Source: Anaerolineae bacterium
GTDB lineage: Bacteria > Chloroflexota > Anaerolineae > Anaerolineales > Villigracilaceae
DNA length: 64,000 nt
NCBI GenBank assembly: GCA_021324435.1
Contig: JAJPIZ010000032.1
Span: 18,646-82,645 of the forward strand
Reading direction: 5' to 3'
The notes beneath the pieces are model-generated. The model searched no databases and was not told the origin of the DNA. It saw nothing but the letters and a program-made list of their open reading frames with translations. How positions within the stretch are numbered: the first letter of the stretch is position 1; the number at the start of each line of letters is the position of its first letter. This document shows positions 45,888 through 56,203 of the stretch, in pieces. Both the position numbers and the translations under genes were made by a program.

Positions 45888-47732
45888 ATGCCAACCAAGA
45901 ACGAATTTGCTTTGGCCTTCAACGAAGTGCTCGAGGAGAAACAGTTGTCGAAAGACATCATCCTCAGCGCGATCGAGTCCGCCATGGTTTCGGCCTATCG
46001 GCGGGCTGTCAACGCGTCAACGGCCCAGCACGTGGAAGCCAAGGTTGACCCCGATACCGGTAAAGTTTCCATATTCGCCGAGAAAGAAGTGGTCGAAGAC
46101 GTGCAGGAAGACAAGACCGAGGTAACGCTCGAAGAAGCGCGCAAGGTTAATCCCGAGGCGCAACTCGGCGACATGGTGATCGTTGAATCGACGCCCGCGG
46201 ATTTTGGCCGCGTCGCGGCGCAGACTGCGCGTCAGGTCATTCAACAGCGCATCCGCGAAGCCGAACGCTCGAACCAGATGGAATACTTCGCGCGTCAAAC
46301 CGGTGAGATCGTTTCCGGTTTGGTGCAGGCCACCAACGTTCAAGGCGCGACCATCGGCTTGGACATGAAGGCTGAAGGCATTCTGCCTGCCAACCAAAAA
46401 ATTCCGAACGAACGTTTCAAAGTGCATGATCGTATTCGCGCGGTCGTGCTTGAAGTTAAGGATGGATCACGCGGCCCGCAGATCATTCTCTCGCGCGCCC
46501 ATCGCAACTTCCTGCGACGTTTGCTGGAGAACGAAGTCCCCGAAATTTATCACGGCATTGTCGAGATCAAGGCGATTGCGCGCGAACCCGGCGCGCGCGC
46601 CAAAGTGGCCGTGATGGCAACACAGGCTGGCGTTGACCCGGTCGGTGCGTGCGTGGGGATCAAAGGCGTCCGCATTCAGGCCATCGTCAAAGAACTGCAC
46701 GACGAAAAAATTGACATCATTCAGTGGGATCCAGACCCCGTGATTTACATCTCGAAGGCCATCAGCCCGGCGCGGGTCAGCGGCGTGTATTTGAACGAAG
46801 CCGATGGCGCTCGCACCGCAACGGTCGTTGTGATGGAAGATCAACTGAGTCTCGCCATCGGGCGCGATGGGCAGAACGCTCGTCTTGCCGCGAAACTCAC
46901 CGGCTGGCGCATTGACATCAAGTCTGTGGTCGAGGCCGCGGGCGATGCGCTGGCGAAATTGCAGGGCGATCCCGAATTGGCCGCGTCGCTTCCAGCGGTT
47001 GCAGAGATGATCCCGCAAGTGGAAGAAGTGCTGGCGAAGAAGGCAGAGAACCGCCCGGTCACGCCGGAAGAGTACACTCTGCTCGGTCAATTTGTGGACC
47101 GCGTCGAACGCCGCACGACTCAGATCAAAGAAGAAGCGGTTCGCGCGGACGAAGAGCGGGTCGCGGCGGCACGCGCCGAAGTTCCGTCTGCCGCGTTTAC
47201 CATGCCGCTCGAACAGTTGGGACTCAAAGAACACGTCTTCAACATTTTGGTCGAGGCAGGCTTTGAGAATATCGGCGATCTGATGCTGTCGCTGAAGACC
47301 GACGCGAACAAAGTGCTTGGATTGCCGGGCATCGGTCCGAAGGCCATGCAAAACATCGAAGAGCAGATCGCGGCGATGACGTTCCCCGAGCCGGAGCCTG
47401 CTCCGGTTGCTGAGACTCCATCCGCGCAAGCGGCGGAACCGGTGGCAGTGGAAGAGATGCCCGCGGCGGAGAAGCCGGCCAAAGTCGAGAAGGAAGCGGA
47501 GGAAACCGTCGAAGAAGAGAACGCCAAGGACGGCGTCTCGCTCGATGAGTTGTTCAAGATGAAGCCGGAAATCTTCCAGCCTGCTGGCGATGATGAAGAT
47601 GAGGCTGGCAAGAAAAAAGGCAAGAAGCAAAAGAAGAAGGGCGTCGAGTTGGTGCTCGACGAGGAACGCGGCGAAGTCGTGGGCCGCAAGAAGCACAAAC
47701 GCGGTGATGACGACTTCGGCGATGAAGAGTGA
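45888..47732 (+). CDS. nusA: Transcription termination/antitermination factor NusA
   Basis: S1/KH domains: 'GACVGIKGVRIQAIVKELHDEKIDIIQW', 'QLSLAIGRDGQNARLAAKLTGWRIDIKS'; acidic/Lys-rich C-tail. Confidence 0.95.
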   Translation: MPTKNEFALAFNEVLEEKQLSKDIILSAIESAMVSAYRRAVNASTAQHVEAKVDPDTGKVSIFAEKEVVEDVQEDKTEVTLEEARKVNPEAQLGDMVIVESTPADFGRVAAQTARQVIQQRIREAERSNQMEYFARQTGEIVSGLVQATNVQGATIGLDMKAEGILPANQKIPNERFKVHDRIRAVVLEVKDGSRGPQIILSRAHRNFLRRLLENEVPEIYHGIVEIKAIAREPGARAKVAVMATQAGVDPVGACVGIKGVRIQAIVKELHDEKIDIIQWDPDPVIYISKAISPARVSGVYLNEADGARTATVVVMEDQLSLAIGRDGQNARLAAKLTGWRIDIKSVVEAAGDALAKLQGDPELAASLPAVAEMIPQVEEVLAKKAENRPVTPEEYTLLGQFVDRVERRTTQIKEEAVRADEERVAAARAEVPSAAFTMPLEQLGLKEHVFNILVEAGFENIGDLMLSLKTDANKVLGLPGIGPKAMQNIEEQIAAMTFPEPEPAPVAETPSAQAAEPVAVEEMPAAEKPAKVEKEAEETVEEENAKDGVSLDELFKMKPEIFQPAGDDEDEAGKKKGKKQKKKGVELVLDEERGEVVGRKKHKRGDDDFGDEE

Positions 47733-47803
47733 TTTATTTTGACCTCACCACAACCCCTTGTTTCGAGAAGAGGACAGGGGAAGAGGAGAGGTCTGAGACG
47801 AAG

Positions 47804-48103
47804 GTGACGAAGAAACCTGTTCAACGCGTGAAGCATATTCCCCAGCGCACCTGTGTGGGATGCCGCACTGTGATGGCGAAACGTCAACTGGTGCGCATCG
47901 TCCGCACGACGGATGGGGTGCTGGTTGACCCGACGGGCAAACTGGCTGGACGCGGCGCGTATTTGCATGACCGCCGTTCGTGCTGGGAGGCCGGGCTGAA
48001 AGGAAGCCTGGCTCATGCCCTGAAAACGGACTTGACCGCCGCGGATCGCGAACATTTGCAAGCTTTTATGAACACGCTCCCGGAAGCGGAGCCTGGCGAT
48101 TGA
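47804..48103 (+). CDS. YlxR family protein (DUF448); alternative start 47729
   Basis: IPQRTCVGCRTVMAKRQLVRIVRTTDGVLVDPTGKLAGRGAYLHDRRSCW. Confidence 0.88.
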   Translation: MTKKPVQRVKHIPQRTCVGCRTVMAKRQLVRIVRTTDGVLVDPTGKLAGRGAYLHDRRSCWEAGLKGSLAHALKTDLTAADREHLQAFMNTLPEAEPGD

Positions 48104-48215
48104 TCTATGTGAACGATTAGCCACTCGCTCATAGACCGTCGCCGGTGCAAGTCAGCAATGAACAGATAAGCCTGCTGATTTGCCGATTTGTTTATCTGAA
48201 ATTCGGAGGTGGCCT

Positions 48216-49988
48216 ATGATGAGTAAGAATATTGAACTGCCCGCCAGCATTGTGATTCGTGACCTGGCTCAGAAGATCGAAAAAAGCCCAATCGAGATCA
48301 TCAAGAAATTAATGACGAATGGCGTGATGGCGACTATCAATCAAGCCGTGGATTTTGATACCGCGGCGATTGTGGTGGCTGAATATGGCTTTGAGGCTGT
48401 CCCTGAGGTGCAGGAAGAAGTCAAAAAGGAAGAGACGGGAGAAATCCCGCTCTGGCGGCGATTGATCGCGGACGAAGACGCGAGCAAGTTGATGGCGCGT
48501 CCGCCGGTAGTGACCATTCTGGGGCATGTGGATCACGGCAAGACGTCTTTGCTCGATGCGGTGCGTCAAACCGATGTAGCCGCAGGCGAAGCGGGCGGTA
48601 TCACGCAACACATCGGCGCGTATCAAGTTGAAAAGAAGGGACGCACGATTACCTTCCTTGATACTCCCGGTCACGCCGCGTTCACTGCCATGCGCGCACG
48701 CGGCGCACAAGGCGCAGACATCGTGATCTTGGTCGTCGCGGCGGATGATGGCGTCATGCCGCAAACGCGTGAAGCGATTGCTCATGCCAAAGCTGCGCGT
48801 GTGCCGATCATTGTAGCGTTGAACAAGATGGATAAACCCAACGCCAACCCTGAACGGGTGAAAAAGCAACTCGCTGAACTTGAACTTGTTCCCGACGATT
48901 GGGGCGGCAACACAATGGTCATCCCGGTCTCTGCGAAGCAGAAGCAGGGCATTGATGATCTGCTCGAAGGCATTTTGCTGGTGGCAGATAACGCCGACAT
49001 CCGCGCCAACCCGGAGGGCAAGGTCATCGGCACGGTCATCGAAGCGGAGGTGGATAAAAGCAAAGGAACCATTGCGACGCTTCTCGTCCAGAATGGAACG
49101 CTGGAGTCAGGCAATATTGTTGTAGCGGGCAAAGCCTTTGGCCGCATGAAAGCCATCTCCGATTACAAGGGCAGGGCTGTGAAAAAAGCCGGGCCGTCCA
49201 CGCCGGTGGCGGTCATGGGATTGAACGATGTTCCCTCGGCGGGCGATGTGTTCCAGGTGGTCGGGTCTGAAAAGGAAGCGCGCGCGATTGTGGCGGAGCG
49301 TCTCGAGGAAGAAAAGTCTCACGCGCAGGCGAAGAAGAAAGTTTCTCTCGAGGATTTGTTTGCAAGCGTCCAGGCCGGTGAGACCAAAGAACTGAATCTG
49401 ATTGTCAAAGCCGATGTGCAAGGTTCGCTCGAACCGATCATCAGCGAGTTGGAAAAACTGAATGAGGGCGAGATCGGCATCAAGATTCTTTATGCGGAAA
49501 CAGGCAACATCGGGGAGAACGATGTGATGCTTGCCACGGCCTCGAAGGCCATCATCATTGGCTTCAACGTGCAGGCGGATGTCGCCGCGCGCAAGCTGGC
49601 CGATGCCGAAGGCGTGTCCATTCGTTTGTACGACATCATCTATCGCATGACCGAAGACATCGAAAAGGCGCTCAAGGGAATGCTCGAGCCGGAAGTCGTG
49701 GAAAAAGTCATCGGTCGCGCCAATGTCCTGGCAGTCTTTTCTGCTTCCAAACTTGGACGCGTAGCGGGTTGCCGAGTCACGGAAGGCGAACTGCGCCGCA
49801 ACGCAAAGGTCCGTTTGTATCGCGGCACCGATCTGGTCTTTGAAGGCGAGATGGCTTCGCTTCGCCATGAAAAGGAAGATGTGAAAGAAATCCGCACCGG
49901 TTTTGAATGCGGCGTTGGTTTCAAGAACTTCAACGATATTCAAGTCGGCGATTATCTGATTTGTTACGTGCTGGAGAAGAACGCTTAA
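48216..49988 (+). CDS. infB: Translation initiation factor IF-2
   Basis: [41 protein letters not shown]...[19 protein letters not shown]...NKMDK. Confidence 0.96.
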   Translation: MMSKNIELPASIVIRDLAQKIEKSPIEIIKKLMTNGVMATINQAVDFDTAAIVVAEYGFEAVPEVQEEVKKEETGEIPLWRRLIADEDASKLMARPPVVTILGHVDHGKTSLLDAVRQTDVAAGEAGGITQHIGAYQVEKKGRTITFLDTPGHAAFTAMRARGAQGADIVILVVAADDGVMPQTREAIAHAKAARVPIIVALNKMDKPNANPERVKKQLAELELVPDDWGGNTMVIPVSAKQKQGIDDLLEGILLVADNADIRANPEGKVIGTVIEAEVDKSKGTIATLLVQNGTLESGNIVVAGKAFGRMKAISDYKGRAVKKAGPSTPVAVMGLNDVPSAGDVFQVVGSEKEARAIVAERLEEEKSHAQAKKKVSLEDLFASVQAGETKELNLIVKADVQGSLEPIISELEKLNEGEIGIKILYAETGNIGENDVMLATASKAIIIGFNVQADVAARKLADAEGVSIRLYDIIYRMTEDIEKALKGMLEPEVVEKVIGRANVLAVFSASKLGRVAGCRVTEGELRRNAKVRLYRGTDLVFEGEMASLRHEKEDVKEIRTGFECGVGFKNFNDIQVGDYLICYVLEKNA

Positions 49989-50354
49989 ATGCCATCGGGA
50001 ATTCGTCTTCAACGTATCGCGGACCGCATCCGCCAGGAACTCTCGCAGTTGTTGATTCGCGAGATCAGCGATCCGCGCCTAAAACAAATCTACGTCACCG
50101 ACGTTAAAGTGGATAAAGAACTGGCCTATGCCGATGTTTTCGTCTCGGCTGTTGAAGGCCCCACTCGCTCCAAAGAAATCCTGGATGGGCTAGAATCGGC
50201 CAGCCCGTTCGTGCGTCGGACCTTGGCCGGGCGTGTGGAACTGAGAGTTTTTCCGCGTCTGCGTTTTCACTGGGACCCCACGCCTGAGAATGCGGATCGC
50301 ATCGAAAGGGTTTTGGCTGAAATCCGTGAAAAAGGGAAACCCGGCAAAAAATAG
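49989..50354 (+). CDS. rbfA: 30S ribosome-binding factor RbfA
   Basis: RLQRIADRIRQELSQLLIREISDPRLKQIYVTDVKVDKELAYADVFVS. Confidence 0.92.
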   Translation: MPSGIRLQRIADRIRQELSQLLIREISDPRLKQIYVTDVKVDKELAYADVFVSAVEGPTRSKEILDGLESASPFVRRTLAGRVELRVFPRLRFHWDPTPENADRIERVLAEIREKGKPGKK

Positions 50355-50413
50355 AGTAACATTTGGTTTATTGTTGCGACTAACTAATGATATGGGAGTC
50401 TGTACAAAGAAAC

Positions 50414-51370
50414 ATGGATCAGGATTTGAACGATAAAATTAAAGAACGACTTGCAAATGCCAGGAGCATTCTCATTGCCTCTCATGTCCGCCCGGATGGC
50501 GACGCGATTGGTTCATTGCTTGGGCTTGGGTTGGCTCTTCAGCAGGCAGGGAAGAACGTGCAAATGGTTCTTGCCGATAGTGTTTCTTCGTCTTTCAGGC
50601 ATCTCGAGGGCGCGAACCAGATCAAAACCAAAATTGACGGGGCTTTCGATACCTTTGTCACTGTGGATTGCGCGGACTACAAGCGCACGGGAAAGCCGTT
50701 TGAGAGTCTGGATCAGCCTGACATCAACATTGACCATCACATCACCAACGAAAAATTTGGAAAGTTGAATCTGATCGAAGGCGAAGAAGTGGCAACCGCG
50801 GCCATCCTCACCAATCATCTTCCAGTTTGGGGATACAAGATTACGAAGCCCATCGCCGCGGCATTGCTGACAGGCATCATCACAGATACATTGGGTTTTC
50901 GCACGCCCAACGTCACGCCCGAAGCGCTGCGTCAGGCCGCGACGTTGATGGAGACCGGCGTGGACATGCCTGAACTTTATATGCGCGGTCTCGTTCGCCG
51001 CTCGTATGAAGCGACTCGTTACTGGGGCGGGGGCCTATCAAAATTGCAAAGGAAGGACGGAATCGTTTGGGGCACGCTAACATTGGAAGATCGAAAGATC
51101 GCGGGTTATTCCGGAAACGATGACGCAGACTTGATCAACGTGATTTCTTCGATTGACAATTTCAAAGTCGGCATGATTTTTGTGGAGCAAAAGGATTCGG
51201 TCAAGATTTCCTGGCGCGCTCTTGAGCCGGGGATTGATGTTTCGCCGATTGCCCAGCATTTCGGCGGCGGAGGCCACGCCGCCGCGGCCGGTGCGGATGT
51301 TGCCGGAACGCTCGCCGATGTTCAACCTAAAGTTTTGGTTAAAACCCGTGAAATGCTCGGAATCGGGTAA
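50414..51370 (+). CDS. nrnA: DHH/DHHA1 phosphoesterase (nanoRNase/pAp phosphatase)
   Basis: ILIASHVRPDGDAIGSLLGLGLAL...INIDHHITNEKFG...FGGGGHAAAAGA. Confidence 0.88.
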   Translation: MDQDLNDKIKERLANARSILIASHVRPDGDAIGSLLGLGLALQQAGKNVQMVLADSVSSSFRHLEGANQIKTKIDGAFDTFVTVDCADYKRTGKPFESLDQPDINIDHHITNEKFGKLNLIEGEEVATAAILTNHLPVWGYKITKPIAAALLTGIITDTLGFRTPNVTPEALRQAATLMETGVDMPELYMRGLVRRSYEATRYWGGGLSKLQRKDGIVWGTLTLEDRKIAGYSGNDDADLINVISSIDNFKVGMIFVEQKDSVKISWRALEPGIDVSPIAQHFGGGGHAAAAGADVAGTLADVQPKVLVKTREMLGIG

Positions 51371-51440
51371 TATAATTTGGACGGACCAGCCCAAAATATT
51401 TCTAACGAACTAATGTCTAAAAGACATAGGAGGAAAAAAC

Positions 51441-52358
51441 ATGGATAGCCAGGATGTAAAGAACGCCATATCAGGTGTTTTGGTTGTTGACAAACCCGTT
51501 GGGATGACCTCGCATGATGTCGTGCAGGCGATTCGCAATGGGACAGGGTTGCGCCGCGCAGGTCATACAGGCACATTGGATCCGCGCGCTTCGGGCGTGC
51601 TGGTGATTCTCGTTGGCCCGGCGGTTCGTTTATCGGAATTTGTATCAGCCTCGGATAAACGTTATCAAGCGATCATCCGCCTCGGGTCCACGACCGATAC
51701 GTTCGACGCGGACGGAAAGTTCACGCACTCCGGTGACCCGGTCAACGTGACCGAAGAGCAATTTGAAAAAGTCCTGAAGACGTTTATCGGTGAAATCGAA
51801 CAGACGCCGCCGCCGTATTCTGCCGTCAAAGTGCAGGGACGCAAGGCGTACGAGATGGCGCGTCAGGGCGAGGAAGTTGACCTGGCCCCGCGCAAGATTA
51901 CTGTGCATCATCTTGAGGTGCTGGAATGGGCGCCGCCGGAAGTGGTGATTGATGTGCATTGTTCATCGGGCACATATGTTCGCTCGCTTGCCAATGATCT
52001 TGGAACAGCATTGGGATGCGGCGCGTATCTCGTCGGTCTGCGCCGGACCAAAAGCGGACGCTTCTCTCTGCGCGATGCCACGCCGTTGCGGAAATTGCAG
52101 GAAGCCTTCCATGCCGGGAACTGGTATCAGTATTTGATTCCCGCCGCGGAGGCTTTGGCAGAATGGCCGGCAGTCGAACTCAGCCCTGATGAAGTGGAAA
52201 ATGTTCGCCACGGACATCGCGTCAAGGCCGCGCCAGATGCCAAACCGGGATTGGTGCGCGGCGTGAGCACGCAAGGCGAGCTCGTGGCGCTGATGGACTT
52301 GATGACGGGCGAGACTGGCGAGCCTGAATGGCAGCCGAAGAAGGTGTTCTTCTCGTAA
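51441..52358 (+). CDS. truB: tRNA pseudouridine(55) synthase
   Basis: GVLVVDKPVGMTSHDVVQAIRNGTGLRRAGHTGTLDPRASGVLVILVGPAVRLS. Confidence 0.95.
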   Translation: MDSQDVKNAISGVLVVDKPVGMTSHDVVQAIRNGTGLRRAGHTGTLDPRASGVLVILVGPAVRLSEFVSASDKRYQAIIRLGSTTDTFDADGKFTHSGDPVNVTEEQFEKVLKTFIGEIEQTPPPYSAVKVQGRKAYEMARQGEEVDLAPRKITVHHLEVLEWAPPEVVIDVHCSSGTYVRSLANDLGTALGCGAYLVGLRRTKSGRFSLRDATPLRKLQEAFHAGNWYQYLIPAAEALAEWPAVELSPDEVENVRHGHRVKAAPDAKPGLVRGVSTQGELVALMDLMTGETGEPEWQPKKVFFS

Positions 52359-52359
52359 A

Positions 52360-52397
52360 ATTGTAGGGGCGGAGCGACGTTCCGCTCCTACATAAAA
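52360..52397. repeat. Palindromic intergenic repeat TTGTAGGGGCGGAGCGACGTTCCGCTCCTACA
   Basis: Near-perfect hairpin gtaggggcggagcg acg ttccgctcctac between truB and ribF. Confidence 0.75.
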
Positions 52398-52398
52398 T

Positions 52399-53322
52399 AT
52401 GCAACATTATCGTTCCCTCGCCGATGTTTCTTTAACGAATAGCTGGCTGACGATCGGCGTTTTTGACGGGGTGCATCGCGGCCATCAACAAATCATACAG
52501 AAATTAACGGCAGGCGCGCACAAAGCGAACGCGCCTGCCGTTGTGCTTACCTTTCATCCACACCCTGCGAGCGTTTTGGGCAGGGGCGAGGTCAAATGCC
52601 TGACGACGCCGGACGAGCGCGCCGAATTGCTGTCTGCCCTCAGCGTGGATGTTGTCATCACGTATCCGTTCAATCGGTCCGTGGCGCAATTGACCGCGCA
52701 TGAGTTTATGGCGCAGTTGAAGGAGCACCTTGGCCTCAAGCAGTTGTTGATCGGCTATGACTTTGCACTGGGCCATGGACGTGAAGGCAATGCAACGCGC
52801 CTCGCTGAGATCGGACGCGAGGTGGGCTATGAAGTCGAGATCATCTCTGCCATGAGTGATGAGAGCGGCGTGATCTCTTCGACGGAAATCCGCAAACTGG
52901 TCACAGTGGGTGATGTGGCCGAGGCCGCCAAACTGCTCGGACATTTTTACAGCCTGCACGGACCGGTTGTCCATGGCGATCACCGCGGCCGGGCAATTGG
53001 ATTCCCAACGGCGAATATTCAATACGATCATGTGAAGGTCATTCCGGCCAATGGGATTTATGCCTGCTGGTTGTACGCGGGCGGCGAGAAGTTCGCCGCA
53101 ATGACCAATGTCGGCGTCAACCCGACTTTTACTCCGGATAAACAAACAGCGAATGTGGAAGCCTACATCCTGGATTTTGATGGCGATCTATATGGGCAGG
53201 ATGTGAAACTCGAGTTCGTTCAACGCTTGCGGGATGAGATGAAGTTCGCGTCGGTGGAGGCGCTGATTAAACAGATTCAGGCCGACGTCGAGAAAGGACG
53301 CGGTATTTTATCCCGCAAATGA
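52399..53322 (+). CDS. ribF: Bifunctional riboflavin kinase/FAD synthetase
   Basis: LTIGVFDGVHRGHQQIIQKL...FNRSVAQLTAHEFMAQL...GPVVHGDHRGRAIGFPTANI. Confidence 0.95.
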   Translation: MQHYRSLADVSLTNSWLTIGVFDGVHRGHQQIIQKLTAGAHKANAPAVVLTFHPHPASVLGRGEVKCLTTPDERAELLSALSVDVVITYPFNRSVAQLTAHEFMAQLKEHLGLKQLLIGYDFALGHGREGNATRLAEIGREVGYEVEIISAMSDESGVISSTEIRKLVTVGDVAEAAKLLGHFYSLHGPVVHGDHRGRAIGFPTANIQYDHVKVIPANGIYACWLYAGGEKFAAMTNVGVNPTFTPDKQTANVEAYILDFDGDLYGQDVKLEFVQRLRDEMKFASVEALIKQIQADVEKGRGILSRK

Positions 53323-53385
53323 CGCCTCGTTTATAAAGGGCGGTGTTATAGAAGGCAAATAAGTCAATCTCACGTGGAGGAGATA

Positions 53386-54057
53386 ATGTCGCAAGCAGGG
53401 ATACATGCAATCGTTGGCGCGGCGTCACGCAAATGGATGCCGAAAAAAGAATGGCTTCTGCTGGGCGTGGTGCTTGGCAATCTTTTCCCCGATCTGGATA
53501 ATATCGCAGTGGCGGTCGCCACGATCATCAAATCTTCCACCGAAGGTTTGCATCGCACGTTCACGCACAGCATCTTTACGATTCTGGCTTTGCTGATTCT
53601 GTTTTACGTTGTTTCGTTGCTTACGAAAAACCCAAAATGGACGAATTTCGGAATCGGCTTTGGCATCGGCATTCTCATGCACATCCTGCTGGACCTCGCG
53701 CTGTGGTTCAACGGCGTGGAATTGTTCTGGCCGATCCGCTTCGAGTTGAATTTCTGGTCTCGGTTCGTAACGCCTCATTGGTTGGAAATTCTGCTGGAGA
53801 CCGCCGAGTTCCTGGCGTTTGGCTTGTATTTTTACCTGCTCGCCTCCCTGGCCCGCAGACAAAAAACCGATGAGGATTACGCGCCCCAAGTCCGTGGTCA
53901 GGGAAATATCCAGATCGCGCTCTTCATTCTATTTACGATCCTGTTCTTTCTGCCGCAGCTCGGCGTGCGGACCATCTACGGCGCGCTGTATTTGCTTTCG
54001 CTGTTCTTCGCCATCGGCGTGACTCTTCGAATGAGAAAGACCATCGAAACTTTTTGA
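53386..54057 (+). CDS. YdjM-like membrane-bound metal-dependent hydrolase family (DUF457)
   Basis: GNLFPDLDNIAVA...HRTFTHSIFTILALLI...GILMHILLDL. Confidence 0.78.
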   Translation: MSQAGIHAIVGAASRKWMPKKEWLLLGVVLGNLFPDLDNIAVAVATIIKSSTEGLHRTFTHSIFTILALLILFYVVSLLTKNPKWTNFGIGFGIGILMHILLDLALWFNGVELFWPIRFELNFWSRFVTPHWLEILLETAEFLAFGLYFYLLASLARRQKTDEDYAPQVRGQGNIQIALFILFTILFFLPQLGVRTIYGALYLLSLFFAIGVTLRMRKTIETF

Positions 54058-54128
54058 TACCGCGTTCTGTTGACGTGCAAGCTCTTTTGTTGTAAAGTGG
54101 TCAAAACTTTTCGAGAAGGGAAACAATC

Positions 54129-54665
54129 ATGAACCAGACGTCTCCATCTGCTCCATCGCCTGCGCAGACCTCACAGATGAACCAGGCCATACTCGCGGCG
54201 AATCTTTTGCGACGCGCCAAAGTGGGCGCCAACAATTTCTATTGGATCGCGGTGTTATCCGTGGTCAATTCGTTCATTTCTGCGTTTGGCGGAGGCCTCA
54301 CCTTTGTGGTTGGCCTGGGCGTGACGCAGATCGTGGACGCTCTGTCCGTCATCGTTGCGCGCGATATGCCGGATGCTGCATTGATTGCAAAAGGAATCGG
54401 CTTGGTGTTGAGTATTGTCGTCTCCGGCGTCATTGCCATCTTTGGATATTTCGCGGGCAAAGGTCAGCGATGGGCTTTCTATGTCGGCATGGCGCTGTAT
54501 GGTTTGGACGCGCTTCTCCTGCTGGCTTTTCAAGATTGGCTTGGCTTTGCCTTCCATCTTTATTTTCTGTGGGGCTTATTCACCGGACTGCAAGCCCTCA
54601 ATCAGTTGCAAAAACTATTGCCTCGGCAGGCCTCAGATTTTCCGCAGGACATCGGCGTTTCATAG
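54129..54665 (+). CDS. Hypothetical membrane protein
   Basis: 178 aa with ~4 hydrophobic helices; proper RBS (gagaagggaaac). Confidence 0.65.
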   Translation: MNQTSPSAPSPAQTSQMNQAILAANLLRRAKVGANNFYWIAVLSVVNSFISAFGGGLTFVVGLGVTQIVDALSVIVARDMPDAALIAKGIGLVLSIVVSGVIAIFGYFAGKGQRWAFYVGMALYGLDALLLLAFQDWLGFAFHLYFLWGLFTGLQALNQLQKLLPRQASDFPQDIGVS

Positions 54666-54728
54666 TCATTGGGCGGCCACGTGGCCGCCCTTTCATTTAT
54701 AATCTGTGCGACCCCGAAAGGACGCCTC

Positions 54729-56156
54729 ATGCCTGACCGACAAATTTATCTTCTTTCTCCAAAAGAACTCAGCCCTGAAACCATCGCCGTGGCCTTTGCC
54801 AAAACCTCGCGTTCGCCCGAATCATTTCGCGAGATTGCACAGGGCCTCACCGACGAAAAGTCCGCGCAGTTCCATGAGAAGTGGGTGGTGGGATACGGTC
54901 ACGCGTCCGTGGCCGAGCACGCAGTTCTGCATATCGCGTTTGAAAACGTCTCGCGGCTTGCGATTGAAAGCATCGAGTCGAATCGGCTGGCGTCTTACAC
55001 GGAAAAATCCACGCGCTATCAAAAATGGGGACCGGATGATTTCTTCATTCCAAGCGAATTGGATGGACATCCTCTGCGCGACGAATACATCGAAACTTGC
55101 CGCCTCTTGTTCGGGACCTATGGCCGGTCGCTCGACCCCGTGCGGACTCTCGTCCTTGGCCGCGCCCAGCGCCGCGAAAATGAATCGGACGAGGCGCTGG
55201 ATCGCCGCGTCCGTTCTCAATACGTGGATGTTTGTCGCTTCCTTCTGCCCGCCGCGTCGCTGGCCAATGTGGGCATGACGGCCAACGCGCGCGTGCTGGA
55301 AAATGTGATTCGCAAAATGCTCTCACATGAACTGGCTGAAGTCCGCGAGATCGGCGAACAGGTGAAGAGCGTGGCGCGCAGTGAAGTGCCCACGCTGGTC
55401 AAGTATGCGGATGTAGTGCCGTATCTTGTGGAAGCCCCCCTCCGTCTCCCTCCATTTTCGGAGAAAATGGAGGGAGTGCCCCGAAGGGGCGGGGGTGAAT
55501 GGTGTGAACTCATCGCTTACGACAAAGACGGCGAGAACAAGATCCTCGCCGCGGCGTTGTATCGCTTTAGTGACATCCCTTACGCGGACGCGTACATGCA
55601 CGTCAAGTCTTTGCCGGACGCGATGCGGGTTGACCTCGCCGAGGCATTGCTCGGCAAACTCGACAAGCACGATGTCCCTCTGCGCGAACTGGAATATTCG
55701 ACATACACATTTGATTTGGTCATGGATCAGGGCGCGTACGCCGAATTCAAACGTCACCGCATGATGACGCAGACGCCGCAGATGCTGACGACGCGGCTGG
55801 GATATGCGACCCCGCGTCTCATGACGGAGGCAGGCTTCGGGTCCGAGTATGAGGCGGCCATGAAATCTGCGGCTGAGATGTTCGAGAAGTTATATGAATT
55901 CAATCCGTGCGTCGCGCAGTACATTGTCCCCAATGGGTTCAATCGCCGCGTGCTGGCTCAATTCAATCTGCGCGAGGCGTATGCGTTTTGTCAATTGCGT
56001 TCCGCGCCGAACGCGCATTTTTCCATCCGCCGCGTCGCAAAGCGGATGTACGAGGAGTTAGGCCGCGTCCATCCGCTGTTGACGAAATATATGCGCTTGT
56101 CTGAGGAGACCTGGCAGGGGGTGGAGGAAAATTATTTTGCGGTTGATTCTGCATAA
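54729..56156 (+). CDS. Tandem ThyX-like flavin-dependent thymidylate synthase family protein
   Basis: First half GYGHASVAEHAVLHIAFENVSRLAIESIESNRLASYTEKSTRYQ; second half FKRHRMMTQTPQMLTTRLGYATP...QFNLREAYAFCQLRSAPNAHFSIR. Confidence 0.82.
   Translation: MPDRQIYLLSPKELSPETIAVAFAKTSRSPESFREIAQGLTDEKSAQFHEKWVVGYGHASVAEHAVLHIAFENVSRLAIESIESNRLASYTEKSTRYQKWGPDDFFIPSELDGHPLRDEYIETCRLLFGTYGRSLDPVRTLVLGRAQRRENESDEALDRRVRSQYVDVCRFLLPAASLANVGMTANARVLENVIRKMLSHELAEVREIGEQVKSVARSEVPTLVKYADVVPYLVEAPLRLPPFSEKMEGVPRRGGGEWCELIAYDKDGENKILAAALYRFSDIPYADAYMHVKSLPDAMRVDLAEALLGKLDKHDVPLRELEYSTYTFDLVMDQGAYAEFKRHRMMTQTPQMLTTRLGYATPRLMTEAGFGSEYEAAMKSAAEMFEKLYEFNPCVAQYIVPNGFNRRVLAQFNLREAYAFCQLRSAPNAHFSIRRVAKRMYEELGRVHPLLTKYMRLSEETWQGVEENYFAVDSA
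55434..55497. repeat. G/C-rich palindromic element translated in-frame within thyX-like gene
   Basis: ccctccattttc gga gaaaatggaggg (perfect 12-bp stem) followed by gccccgaaggggc. Confidence 0.8.
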
Positions 56157-56203
56157 GCTCTTGTGAATACATCGGCATAAAGCAAGACAGGCGCATGGCG
56201 ACA

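Noticed and set aside
46467-47696. 409-aa minus-strand ORF opposite nusA
   Set aside because: Antisense shadow of nusA; composition rich in His/Phe/Arg/Leu, no recognisable motif.
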